A stretch of DNA of 7,475 nt from Burkholderiales bacterium RIFCSPHIGHO2_12_FULL_61_11 (GTDB lineage Bacteria > Pseudomonadota > Gammaproteobacteria > Burkholderiales > Burkholderiaceae_C). The DNA lies in NCBI GenBank assembly GCA_001770785.1, contig MERZ01000060.1:24673-32147 (forward strand), read 5' to 3'. The translations under genes were made by a program, and so were the position numbers. This document shows, one piece after another, positions 1-5,943 of the stretch (positions within the stretch are counted from its first letter, which is position 1; every line of letters starts with the position of its first letter). The notes under the pieces are model-generated. The model searched no databases and was not told the origin of the DNA. It worked only from the letters and a program-made list of their open reading frames with translations.

Positions 1-106
1 TGGCCAAGGACGCGCGCCAGGTGCCGGTCTTGATAATCTCGGTGCTGCCGGTGGTCCAGGTGGTGGGAACAAGGGCCGAAATGGGGGCTGCAATGGGGGC
101 GTTCAT
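1..106 (-). CDS. N-terminal fragment of a redox subunit partnered with the 2-oxoacid oxidoreductase gamma subunit (runs off the left edge)
   Basis: The reverse strand opens with ATG at 106-104. This overlaps the TGA stop (105-103) of the upstream gamma-subunit gene as ATGA, the usual sign of translational coupling in an operon. Thirty-five codons are visible before the edge, with no stop. The readable part has an Ala/Pro/Thr-rich start and then the motif TGSTEIIKTGTWR. A KTG(T/A)WR motif near the N-terminus is what I recall from two families: the ferredoxin-like delta subunits (PorD) of pyruvate/ketoacid:ferredoxin oxidoreductases, and GltD-like Fe-S/FAD/NAD(P)-binding proteins encoded beside such enzymes. 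Either would pass electrons from the 2-oxoacid enzyme to an acceptor. The fragment is too short to choose between them because no cysteine cluster is visible yet. The existence of the gene is well supported; the family is inference. Confidence 0.62.
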   Translation of the reverse strand, partial: MNAPIAAPISALVPTTWTTGSTEIIKTGTWRASLA

Positions 107-660
107 GCATCGCTCCCCAGGAGTTGCCGGTCGGCGTAACGGTAGCCCGCGACGCACGCGGCGACGTTCTCGTCGTGCTGCTTGGGGGCGTTGTCCACCA
201 GCGCTTGCGTCAATGCCGACAGGGAAGGCGACTCAATCACCCGGGCCAATGCCCCCAGCAAGGCTGAGTTCACGATGCGTCCCAGGCCCTGCTGGCGCGA
301 AATCGTCAGTGCGTCGATCGGAATCACGCATTTGCCGGGCAGGGCTTGAGCGAATACGGCTGCGTTTCTGGCTGAATTCACCACAATCAGGGTGTCAGGT
401 CCGGCGGCTGCCAGTAACTGGCCTTCGAGCAGGGTCGCGTCAAAGCACAAAATGGCGTCGGCGCGCTCAATGTCGCAGCGCACGCGCACCGGCCGCTCGT
501 CCACCCTGATGTAGGAGTTCACCGGTGTGCCGCGGCGCGCTCCGCCATAGGTTGCAAAACTTTGAACATGCAGCCCTTGTGCATGAAAAGCGTAAGCCAG
601 CAGGTTGCCGGCGGTCTGAGCTCCCTGGCCGCCGCGGCCCTGGATGATGATCTGAAGCAC
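103..660 (-). CDS. 2-oxoacid:acceptor oxidoreductase, gamma subunit (PorG-like)
   Basis: This 185-residue protein fits the gamma subunit/domain of the pyruvate/ketoisovalerate:ferredoxin oxidoreductase family. These enzymes oxidatively decarboxylate a 2-oxoacid to an acyl-CoA and pass the electrons to ferredoxin or another acceptor in the cytoplasm. The sequence shows the N-terminal beta strand plus glycine loop QIIIQGRGGQG (residues 3-13), then YGGARRGTPVNSYIR (38-52), both hallmarks of the family, and the length is normal. The start is set at GTG 660-658 because AAAGGAG sits 8 bases upstream and the glycine loop follows at once; the reading frame stays open further upstream, but those residues (to 753) do not resemble the family. 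The downstream gene overlaps by ATGA, so the other subunits are expected beyond the left edge. A LysR regulator is divergent. The 2-oxoacid substrate (pyruvate, phenylglyoxylate, indolepyruvate or other) cannot be told from this subunit. Confidence 0.88.
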   Translation of the reverse strand: MLQIIIQGRGGQGAQTAGNLLAYAFHAQGLHVQSFATYGGARRGTPVNSYIRVDERPVRVRCDIERADAILCFDATLLEGQLLAAAGPDTLIVVNSARNAAVFAQALPGKCVIPIDALTISRQQGLGRIVNSALLGALARVIESPSLSALTQALVDNAPKQHDENVAACVAGYRYADRQLLGSDA

Positions 661-668
661 GTTGTCGT

Positions 669-675
669 CTCCTTT
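669..675 (-). promoter_or_regulatory. Ribosome binding site deciding the GTG start of the gamma subunit
   Basis: On the reverse strand AAAGGAG lies 8 bases before the GTG at 660. It is a strong Shine-Dalgarno match and makes the shorter GTG-initiated reading preferable to upstream start codons in the same open frame. Confidence 0.75.
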
Positions 676-777
676 CGAAGCCGCTGCCCGGCATCGAGCC
701 CTGGCAGATCTCCGGATTGTTGTCTTCCCGGAAGGGACTTGTCCAAAGCGCAATGTAGGCCATTTGAGATCATTCGT

Positions 778-798
778 CGAATTGATTGTTTAAATTCG
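778..798. promoter_or_regulatory. Probable LysR-type operator in the divergent promoter region
   Basis: The repeat is CGAATT, a 9-base spacer, then AATTCG: perfect 6-base arms. It contains a T-N11-A core, the known signature of LysR-family recognition sites. It lies 37 bases before the lysR start codon and 117 bases before the divergent oxidoreductase start, where a regulator could both repress its own gene and activate the operon. The symmetry is seen directly; regulation by the adjacent gene is inferred from the family's usual layout. No convincing -35/-10 pair was identified on either strand. Confidence 0.55.
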
Positions 799-835
799 CT
801 ACATTCACCAAACAGATATCACTTGGAACCAATCC

Positions 836-1759
836 ATGAACTTCAGACAACTTGACCTGAACCTGTTGCGCGTGCTGTGCGCCGTTTATCGCTCTGGCTC
901 GGTGACCGAGGCCGGGCGCCAGCTGGCCTTGTCGCAGCCGGCCACCAGCAATGCGCTGGCACGCTTGCGTACCTTTTTTGATGATGACCTCTTTGTGCGC
1001 TCGCCGCGGGGCTTGCACCCCACTCGCAAGGCGCAACGCATCGTGCCGGCCTTGATCGCTCAGCTCCACACGCTGGAGTCCACAATTCTAAGTACCGATG
1101 GATTCGAGTCCGCGGGCAGCAGGATTCATTGGCGGCTAACCCTGTCCGACTTGGGGGAGATGATGTTTCTGCCCCCCTTGGCGCAGGCTTTGCGAAGCGA
1201 GTCGCCGCACAGCCAGGTGTCCAATGTGTCGGTGGCGGCGCTGCAAGTAAGCACCGCACTCGAAGCACACGACGTCGACCTGGCGATCGGCATTCTGGGC
1301 CCAAGTCACAGTTCAATTTCCAGCGAATTGCTGTTTCAGGAACACTTTGTGGCGATTACTGCGAGCGACTGGCGTCCGCAAAGTGGGCGTGTCGGCATCG
1401 GTTTGAGCGCCAGACAGCTTTCCGCAGTCTCGCTCGCCGTGGCGTCGCCAGCCGCCACCTTCCATGGCAGCGTGGACCTGATGTTGACCAAACTCAAACT
1501 CAATGACCGCATCGTGCTGCGAACCCGGCACTACGGCGCACTGCCCGAATTGGTGACTCGAACCGACCTGATGGCCATTGTGCCGCAGATGTATGCCAAC
1601 TCATTGGCGCCGCGCTACGACGTGCGCATCTGGGAGCTGCCAGATCATGGACCGCGCTACGAAGTGCATATGGTTTGGCACCAGACCGCCACCCACGACC
1701 TGGCGCATGCCTGGTTGCGCTCAGTGGTCAGGCGGCTGTTCCAGCGTGGCGTTACCTGA
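836..1759 (+). CDS. LysR-family transcriptional regulator (NodD/NahR-like branch)
   Basis: This 307-residue protein has the standard LysR length. The N-terminal winged helix-turn-helix covers about residues 6-65, including the recognition segment LSQPATSNALARLR (32-45) and the following DDLFVRSPRGLHPT (50-63). The form 'LARLR..F.DDLFVR.PRGL.PT' is typical of the branch containing NodD, NahR and related aromatic- or inducer-sensing regulators. Residues from about 93 onward form the periplasmic-binding-protein-like effector domain, which cannot be assigned a ligand by eye. The start is ATG; only a weak purine stretch (TTGGAA) precedes it. The gene is divergent from the 2-oxoacid oxidoreductase operon, with an inverted repeat between them, so control of that operon by its 2-oxoacid substrate or a precursor is the simplest inference. 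Confidence 0.93.
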   Translation: MNFRQLDLNLLRVLCAVYRSGSVTEAGRQLALSQPATSNALARLRTFFDDDLFVRSPRGLHPTRKAQRIVPALIAQLHTLESTILSTDGFESAGSRIHWRLTLSDLGEMMFLPPLAQALRSESPHSQVSNVSVAALQVSTALEAHDVDLAIGILGPSHSSISSELLFQEHFVAITASDWRPQSGRVGIGLSARQLSAVSLAVASPAATFHGSVDLMLTKLKLNDRIVLRTRHYGALPELVTRTDLMAIVPQMYANSLAPRYDVRIWELPDHGPRYEVHMVWHQTATHDLAHAWLRSVVRRLFQRGVT

Positions 1760-1845
1760 GGGTCTGCCGGGGTTGCCAGCGCACACGTAGTCTGGCGCAC
1801 TTCGAGCTTGACTCAAGTCCCCCGGCTTTGTGCTGATCTTCAAGC

Positions 1846-1884
1846 TTCCAAACCGTTGTCATTGGTGAGATTGGAAAGATTTTT
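1846..1884 (+). terminator. Weak candidate terminator downstream of lysR
   Basis: TTCCAA (1846-1851) pairs with TTGGAA (1871-1876), with an inner ACC/GGT extension offset by a four-base bulge, followed by AGA and then TTTTT (1880-1884). The stem is A/T-rich and interrupted, so this is only a tentative intrinsic terminator in the 171-base gap between lysR and the convergent adenosyltransferase gene. Nothing else was recognised in that gap. Confidence 0.22.
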
Positions 1885-1930
1885 AGGGGCGGTCTCAACG
1901 GCTGTCCATGCGAAATCGGCCAAGTCGGCA

Positions 1931-2497
1931 CTAGTCGGCCGTGCCGCGCGCCAGCCGTTCGCTCTTCCAGTACACATCGTCGCCGCCGTTCATGCGGTTA
2001 AGCACACGCGCCAGCACAAACAGCAAATCGCTCAGGCGGTTGAGATACTGGCGTGGCGCGTCATTGAGCGGCTCGTCCAGGCCCAGCGCCACCACCGCGC
2101 GTTCGGCGCGGCGCGCCACGGTGCGGCAAACATGCGCCTGCGCGGCAGCGCGGGAGCCAGCCGGCAAGATGAACTCCGCCAGTCGCGGCAGTTGGGCATT
2201 GTGCTGCGCAAGCGCTGCATCGAGCCGCGCGACAGCCTCCGGCTTGAGCAACTCGTAGCCCGGGATGGACAACTCGCCGCCCAGGTTAAATAGCTGCTGC
2301 TGCACTTCCACCAGCAAGTCACGCACACCCGCAGGCAGCTCTTCGCAGAGCAGCACGCCAATGTTCGAGTTCAGCTCATCGACATCGCCCATGGCGTGAA
2401 CCCGCGGGTTGCTTTTGGAAACGCGCGTGTTGTCGCCTAGCCCGGTGGTGCCGTTGTCGCCGGTGCGGGTGGCGATCTGTGAAAGTCTGTTGGACAT
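1931..2497 (-). CDS. ATP:cob(I)alamin adenosyltransferase, PduO/MMAB type
   Basis: This 188-residue cytoplasmic enzyme transfers the 5'-deoxyadenosyl group of ATP to cob(I)alamin to make adenosylcobalamin, the cofactor of enzymes such as methylmalonyl-CoA mutase. PduO-family signatures are in order: the N-terminal ATP-binding motif TRTGDNGTTGL (10-20), DVDELNSNIG (38-47), the arginine/glutamate motif RRAERAVVAL (129-138), and YLNRLSDLLFVLAR (151-164) in the C-terminal helix. The length matches the single-domain family. The ATG start places the TRTGD motif at the expected distance, although no clear Shine-Dalgarno sequence precedes it. The gene stands alone, convergent with lysR and divergent from the EF-hand gene. 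No other cobalamin gene and no recognisable cobalamin riboswitch lies in the 174-base upstream gap. I give no symbol because cobO, pduO and mmaB names are used inconsistently for this type. Confidence 0.94.
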   Translation of the reverse strand: MSNRLSQIATRTGDNGTTGLGDNTRVSKSNPRVHAMGDVDELNSNIGVLLCEELPAGVRDLLVEVQQQLFNLGGELSIPGYELLKPEAVARLDAALAQHNAQLPRLAEFILPAGSRAAAQAHVCRTVARRAERAVVALGLDEPLNDAPRQYLNRLSDLLFVLARVLNRMNGGDDVYWKSERLARGTAD

Positions 2498-2502
2498 GGC
2501 TT

Positions 2503-2522
2503 TGAAGTACGGTGAAGTACGC
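2503..2522. repeat. Tandem 10-bp duplication just upstream of the adenosyltransferase start
   Basis: TGAAGTACGG is followed directly by TGAAGTACGC (9 of 10 bases identical). It occupies the bases 6-25 upstream of the ATG of the cobalamin adenosyltransferase gene, where a ribosome binding site would be expected and is not evident. The duplication is seen directly; any regulatory role is unproven. Confidence 0.5.
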
Positions 2523-2658
2523 TTGGTAAGTTGAATTTGACGTTACGCAGGGCAAGAAAATGTGTCGTCATGCGCCCTCATGTGAGCAAAGAAACACCCT
2601 GAAAAACTGCTGGCAGATCCGCTCCTGCTGCGTTGCAATAGTGGACTGTTCAATTATC

Positions 2659-2663
2659 AAGGA
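2659..2663 (+). promoter_or_regulatory. Ribosome binding site deciding a TTG start for the EF-hand protein
   Basis: AAGGA lies 8 bases before the TTG at 2672 but only 2 bases before the TTG at 2666, so the second TTG is the better start. The resulting N-terminus is MATKKLSK, a good basic n-region for a signal peptide. Confidence 0.55.
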
Positions 2664-2671
2664 CCTTGCAC

Positions 2672-3022
2672 TTGGCCACGAAGAAACTCTCGAAACATTC
2701 TATTCCCAACTTTGAGCTGCACAGCTTGCTGCTGTTTGCGGCATTGGCGATAGCCGCAGTTTCTGCCACGCAGGCGCAAACCGCAGCCGCCAAGAGCCCC
2801 AGTATGCAAGTGGCCTCTTCGGTCGGCACGATTCCATCCAACCAGGCGACCAGCAAGAATCTGGATGCCGCATTCAACCGGGCCGACACCAATCGGGATG
2901 GCAAGCTGAACCGCCAGGAAGCCGAGCATTTCCCGGCCCTGGCCCATCGATTCCAGCAAATCGACAGCGACCGCGACAGCTTCCTCTCGCGTGGCGAGTT
3001 CAACCAGGCCGCGCGAGACTGA
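2672..3022 (+). CDS. Small exported protein with two EF-hand calcium-binding loops
   Basis: About 116 residues from a TTG start. The N-terminus has a lysine-rich segment, a hydrophobic stretch LLLFAALAIAAVSA (about 19-32) and a likely cleavage near ATQAQ-T (about 32-37), indicating export to the periplasm or beyond. A low-complexity Ala/Ser/Gln linker follows. Two EF-hand loops close the protein: DTNRDGKLNRQE (72-83), which is canonical with Asp at 1 and 5, Gly at 6 and Glu at 12, and DSDRDSFLSRGE (98-109), which keeps the acidic ligands but has Ser instead of Gly at position 6. Small exported EF-hand proteins of this kind are common in proteobacteria and are presumed to bind calcium; specific functions are mostly unknown. 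The gene stands alone, divergent from the adenosyltransferase and 96 bases before the FAD oxidase. The start codon is the least certain point. Confidence 0.8.
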   Translation: MATKKLSKHSIPNFELHSLLLFAALAIAAVSATQAQTAAAKSPSMQVASSVGTIPSNQATSKNLDAAFNRADTNRDGKLNRQEAEHFPALAHRFQQIDSDRDSFLSRGEFNQAARD

Positions 3023-3109
3023 TCCGCCGTGCGCACCGCCCGGGGCCAAGGCGGCCGATCCCGTCATGGCGCGGATAGGCCCATGCGTCGTAAACTGTGG
3101 GACTAATCC

Positions 3110-3114
3110 GGAGA
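3110..3114 (+). promoter_or_regulatory. Ribosome binding site of the FAD-linked oxidase
   Basis: GGAGA lies 4 bases before the ATG at 3119. The spacing is a little short but the match is clear and supports this start over internal ones. A TAAACT at 3091-3096 could be a -10 element, but no -35 partner was found. Confidence 0.5.
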
Positions 3115-3118
3115 CCCC

Positions 3119-4540
3119 ATGAACGCACCGCTGCCCCAACATTTGCTGCCTGAAATTCGTCAACGTGAAACACCCCCGGCTTTGCTGGAGGCGCTGAAAG
3201 CGCGCTTTGCCGAACGCTGCTCCACCGCCTTGGTCGTTCGTGAGCAGCACGGGCGCGACGAGTCCTCCTTTGCCGCGCCGCCGCCCAGCGCCGTGGTGTT
3301 TGCCGAAAGCACGCTTGACGTGGCCGATGCCGTCAAACTCGCCAGCCAGTTCAACGTGCCGGTCATTCCATTTGGTGTCGGCACCTCGCTGGAGGGCCAT
3401 TTGCTGGCCGTGCAGGGCGGCATCAGCCTGGATGTGAGCCGCATGAACCGGGTGCTGGCGATCAACGCCGAAGACCTGACCGTGACGGTGCAGCCCGGCG
3501 TGACGCGCAAGCAGCTCAACGAAGAAATTAAAAGCACTGGCCTGTTTTTCCCGATTGATCCCGGTGCCGATGCAACCATTGGCGGCATGAGCGCCACGCG
3601 CGCCAGCGGCACCAACGCCGTGCGCTATGGCACCATGCGCGAAAACGTGTTGGCGTTGGAAGTGGTGACGGCCAGCGGCGAGGTCATTCGCACCGGCACC
3701 CGTGCCAAAAAATCAGCGGCCGGCTACGACCTCACGCGCCTGATGGTGGGCAGCGAAGGCACGCTGGGCGTGATTACCGAGGTCACGGTCAGGCTCTACC
3801 CGCTGCCCGAAGCGATTTCGGCGGCGATCTGCTCTTTCCCGAGCATTGAAGCGGCCGTGCGCACCACCATCGAGGTGATCCAGCTGGGCGTGCCGATTGC
3901 GCGGGTCGAACTGATAGACGCCAATACTGTGCGCATGGTCAATGCAAACACCAAGCTCGGCCTGCGCGAAGAACCGCTGCTGCTGATGGAGTTTCATGGC
4001 ACGCCTGGCAGCGTGAAGGAGCAGGCCGAACTGGTGCAGGAACTGGCTGATGGCCATGGCGGCAATGCCTTTGAATGGGCCAGCACGCCCGAAGAGCGCA
4101 CCCGGCTCTGGGCCGCCCGGCACAACGCCTACTTTGCCGCCATCCAGTCCAAACCCGGCTGCCGTTCCATTTCCACCGACACCTGCGTTCCGATCTCCAG
4201 GCTGGCCGACTGCCTGCTGGAATCGGTGGCGGAGGCCGATGCCAGCGGCATTCCCTACTTCCTGGTCGGCCATGTGGGCGACGGCAACTTCCACTTCGGC
4301 TACCTGATTGACCCGGCCAAGCCCGAAGAGCGTGAAATCGCCGAAGGCCTGAATCACCAACTGGTCGCCCGGGCACTGCGTCTGGAAGGCACTTGCACCG
4401 GCGAACACGGCGTGGGTCTGCACAAGATGGACTTTCTGGTGACCGAGACCGGCGCCGGCGCGGTGGCCATGATGGGCAGCATCAAGCGCGCGCTTGATCC
4501 CAAGAACATCATGAATCCGGGGAAGATTTTTTCGATCTGA
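3119..4540 (+). CDS. FAD-linked oxidase, D-lactate dehydrogenase (cytochrome)/GlcD type
   Basis: This 473-residue flavoprotein belongs to the FAD-binding type 4 oxidase family, which includes D-lactate dehydrogenase, the glycolate oxidase GlcD subunit and D-2-hydroxyacid dehydrogenases. They oxidise a D-2-hydroxyacid to the 2-oxoacid and pass electrons to a cytochrome, quinone or ETF. The FAD-binding half shows IPFGVGTSLEGH (83-94), IDPGADATIGGMSATRASGT (146-165) and AAGYDLTRLMVGSEGTLGVI (200-219). The C-terminal cap domain carries VGHVGDGNFHF (383-393), whose histidines are metal/substrate ligands in the family, and TGEHGVG (427-433) with the catalytic-type Glu-His. It ends with the usual DPKNIMNPGKIF. 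It is complete and of normal length. The closest subtype from memory is the mitochondrial-LDHD-like D-lactate dehydrogenase, but the substrate is not provable by eye. No glcE/glcF partners are adjacent, which argues against a glycolate oxidase operon. Confidence 0.92.
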   Translation: MNAPLPQHLLPEIRQRETPPALLEALKARFAERCSTALVVREQHGRDESSFAAPPPSAVVFAESTLDVADAVKLASQFNVPVIPFGVGTSLEGHLLAVQGGISLDVSRMNRVLAINAEDLTVTVQPGVTRKQLNEEIKSTGLFFPIDPGADATIGGMSATRASGTNAVRYGTMRENVLALEVVTASGEVIRTGTRAKKSAAGYDLTRLMVGSEGTLGVITEVTVRLYPLPEAISAAICSFPSIEAAVRTTIEVIQLGVPIARVELIDANTVRMVNANTKLGLREEPLLLMEFHGTPGSVKEQAELVQELADGHGGNAFEWASTPEERTRLWAARHNAYFAAIQSKPGCRSISTDTCVPISRLADCLLESVAEADASGIPYFLVGHVGDGNFHFGYLIDPAKPEEREIAEGLNHQLVARALRLEGTCTGEHGVGLHKMDFLVTETGAGAVAMMGSIKRALDPKNIMNPGKIFSI

Positions 4541-4573
4541 ACCTCACTGTCGCCAGATTCCCGGCCGCTCAGC

Positions 4574-4900
4574 TCACTTCATCTTTGACGGCAGCTTGAT
4601 CGTCTCCCCGGCCACCCTGAAAACGCCCCGCCCCCGGTGATGGAGCGTGCGCGGGTCTTTGCAGGCCGGGTCGATCCAGGCCTTGAGCACCTCAAGCACG
4701 AAGAAATTGTAGCGGTTCATCAGCCGCGTATCGGTCACCCGGCATTCCAGGTTGGCGTAGCACTCGGCGATTAGCGGCGCGCCGACCAGCGACGCCGGTT
4801 CCGGCGTCAGACCGAAGGACTTGAACTTGTCTACGCGTCGTCCCGAGCTGTTGCCGCCGACAACCATCGAGTCTGTCAAGCGCCGGCAGGCTTCACAGCC
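4574..4900 (-). pseudogene. 5'-truncated flavin reductase-like (flavoredoxin-type) remnant
   Basis: The open frame on the reverse strand encodes the C-terminal half of an FMN-binding flavin-reductase-domain protein. Recognisable pieces are SGRRVDKFKSFGLTP, then LIAECYANLECRVTDTRLMNRY, FFVLEVLKAWIDP, RTLHHRGRGVF and VAGETIKLPSKMK at the terminus. Intact relatives are about 180-190 residues as I recall, with an N-terminal beta-barrel segment that binds FMN and ends just before the CGN.SGR motif. Here that half is missing. Reading back from the first homologous residues, the frame shows unrelated sequence (GCEACRR) and a TAA at 4903-4901, and parB ends only 50 bases further on. The only possible initiation codons are a TTG at 4879 and an internal ATG. 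Two other reverse frames in the gap show no missing half. This points to a deletion and a non-functional remnant rather than a frameshift. It lies convergent with the FAD oxidase. Confidence 0.72.
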
Positions 4901-4915
4901 TTATGGCGGTCACCA

Positions 4916-4927
4916 GACCGATCGGTC
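4916..4927. repeat. Perfect 12-bp palindrome GACCGATCGGTC between parB and the flavin-reductase remnant
   Basis: GACCGATCGGTC reads the same on both strands. It sits 25 bases past the parB stop, beside the truncation junction of the flavin-reductase remnant. A second copy of the half-site extended to CGGTCA occurs 16 bases away (4907-4912 and 4923-4928). No T-run follows on either strand, so it does not look like an intrinsic terminator. Its role, if any, is unknown. Confidence 0.4.
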
Positions 4928-4952
4928 AACAGCGCTTGTGTGCATTGGCGCT

Positions 4953-5888
4953 TCACTTGCCGCCGCGCAGCCTCTCGATCAGCCCGTTGAGCTCGTCCAT
5001 CGACGAGAACTGGATCGCCAGCTCGCCGGTTTCTTCTCGCCGGCCATTGCGTTTGACCTGCTTTTTGATGCGCACTTCCACCTCGGCCATCAGCAGATCG
5101 GCCAGCTCTTCTTCAACGCGAAGCGTGTCGCGTGACTTGTCCTGTACCGCTTTTTGCGGCTTCAGCGAGAACTCGGCGCTGAGTTTCCTGACCAGGCTTT
5201 CAGCCTCGCGCACCGACATCTTTTTGGCCGAAATCTGGTTGGCGGCGGTGATTTGCGTGGCACGGTCCAGGCTCAGGAGAGCCCGCGAATGGCCCATGTC
5301 CAGGTCGCCAGCCATCAGCATGGTTTGCACCGGATCAGCCAAATTGAGCAGGCGCAGCAGGTTGGAGGCGGCGCTGCGGGAACGGCCTACGGCCTGCGCC
5401 GCCATCTCGTGAGTGAGTCCAAACTCCTTCACCAGGCGTTGCAGGCCCTGGGCCTCCTCCAGCGGATTGAGGTCTTCGCGCTGGATATTTTCAATCAGCG
5501 CCATGGCTGCAGCCGACTCGTCGGGCACGTCGCGAACCAGCACCGGCAGGCTGTCCAGACCGGCCAGCCGGGCGGCCCTGAAGCGCCTTTCACCGGCAAT
5601 GATTTCGTACTTGCCGTCGTTGGCACCGCTGTTCAGGCGCCGCACCAGAATCGGCTGCATGATGCCCTGCACCTTGATCGACTCGGCCAGCTCGTACAGA
5701 GCGCCCTCATCCATGCGGGTGCGCGGCTGGTACTGGCCAGTCACCAGGTCAGTAAGCCGCAGCGTCGCCAGCAGGCCGGGGCTGGTGGCGCTGCTGTTGG
5801 CGTTGTCCGCGTCCGCTGATTCGTTGACTTTGGGACCGAGCAGCGCTTCGAGTCCGCGGCCTAGGCCTTTTTGTTTTTTGGTGACCAT
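4953..5888 (-). CDS. parB: Chromosome-partitioning protein ParB (Spo0J/Noc-family CTPase clamp)
   Basis: This 311-residue protein binds parS near the origin and spreads as a CTP-dependent sliding clamp that activates ParA. The features run in order: N-terminal ParA-contact motif KGLGRGLEALLG (7-18); a variable Ser/Asn/Ala linker (about 20-38); the CTP-binding fold with QYQPR (52-56), ESIKVQGIMQPILVR (69-83), GERRFRAARLAG (99-110) and ENIQREDLNPLEEA (133-146); the parS-recognition helix-turn-helix around THEMAAQAVGRSRSAASNLLRL (159-180), then MGHSRALLSL (198-207); and the C-terminal dimerisation domain ending at 311. The start is ATG 5888, which puts the GLGRGLEALL motif at residue 8 as in other chromosomal ParBs; upstream in-frame residues look unrelated. 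It follows the hydrolase gene by 55 bases and the parA-parB pair is split by that gene. Confidence 0.96.
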   Translation of the reverse strand: MVTKKQKGLGRGLEALLGPKVNESADADNANSSATSPGLLATLRLTDLVTGQYQPRTRMDEGALYELAESIKVQGIMQPILVRRLNSGANDGKYEIIAGERRFRAARLAGLDSLPVLVRDVPDESAAAMALIENIQREDLNPLEEAQGLQRLVKEFGLTHEMAAQAVGRSRSAASNLLRLLNLADPVQTMLMAGDLDMGHSRALLSLDRATQITAANQISAKKMSVREAESLVRKLSAEFSLKPQKAVQDKSRDTLRVEEELADLLMAEVEVRIKKQVKRNGRREETGELAIQFSSMDELNGLIERLRGGK

Positions 5889-5943
5889 GTGCTTAACTTG
5901 TCTTTCTATTTTCGAATTTTTGGGGTGGCGCTCGGCAGGGGCG

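Noticed and set aside
21..509. Plus-strand open frame of 162 codons opposite the gamma subunit
   Set aside because: It is antisense to a clearly recognised family member and has Arg/Pro/Ser-rich composition typical of a shadow frame.
1926..1946. Inverted repeat CGGCAC-N9-GTGCCG over the adenosyltransferase stop codon as a terminator
   Set aside because: The stem is only 6 bp with a 9-base loop and no T-run follows on either strand, and part of it is coding; ordinary for GC-rich DNA.
2498..2671. Cobalamin riboswitch upstream of the adenosyltransferase
   Set aside because: The gap is short and no B12-box-like conserved sequence was seen on the reverse strand; I found no support for a riboswitch.
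3036..3054. CCGCC-N9-GGCGG hairpin after the EF-hand gene as a terminator
   Set aside because: A 5-bp GC stem without a following T-run is expected by chance in this composition.
2657..3400. Minus-strand open frame of 247 codons opposite the EF-hand gene and the start of the FAD oxidase
   Set aside because: It overlaps two real genes antisense, crosses their intergenic gap, and shows only glycine/arginine-rich shadow sequence without a domain or ribosome binding site.
3713..4423. Minus-strand open frame of 236 codons opposite the FAD oxidase
   Set aside because: It lies entirely inside a complete, strongly recognised gene; its His/Gly/Ala-rich composition mirrors the codons of the sense strand.
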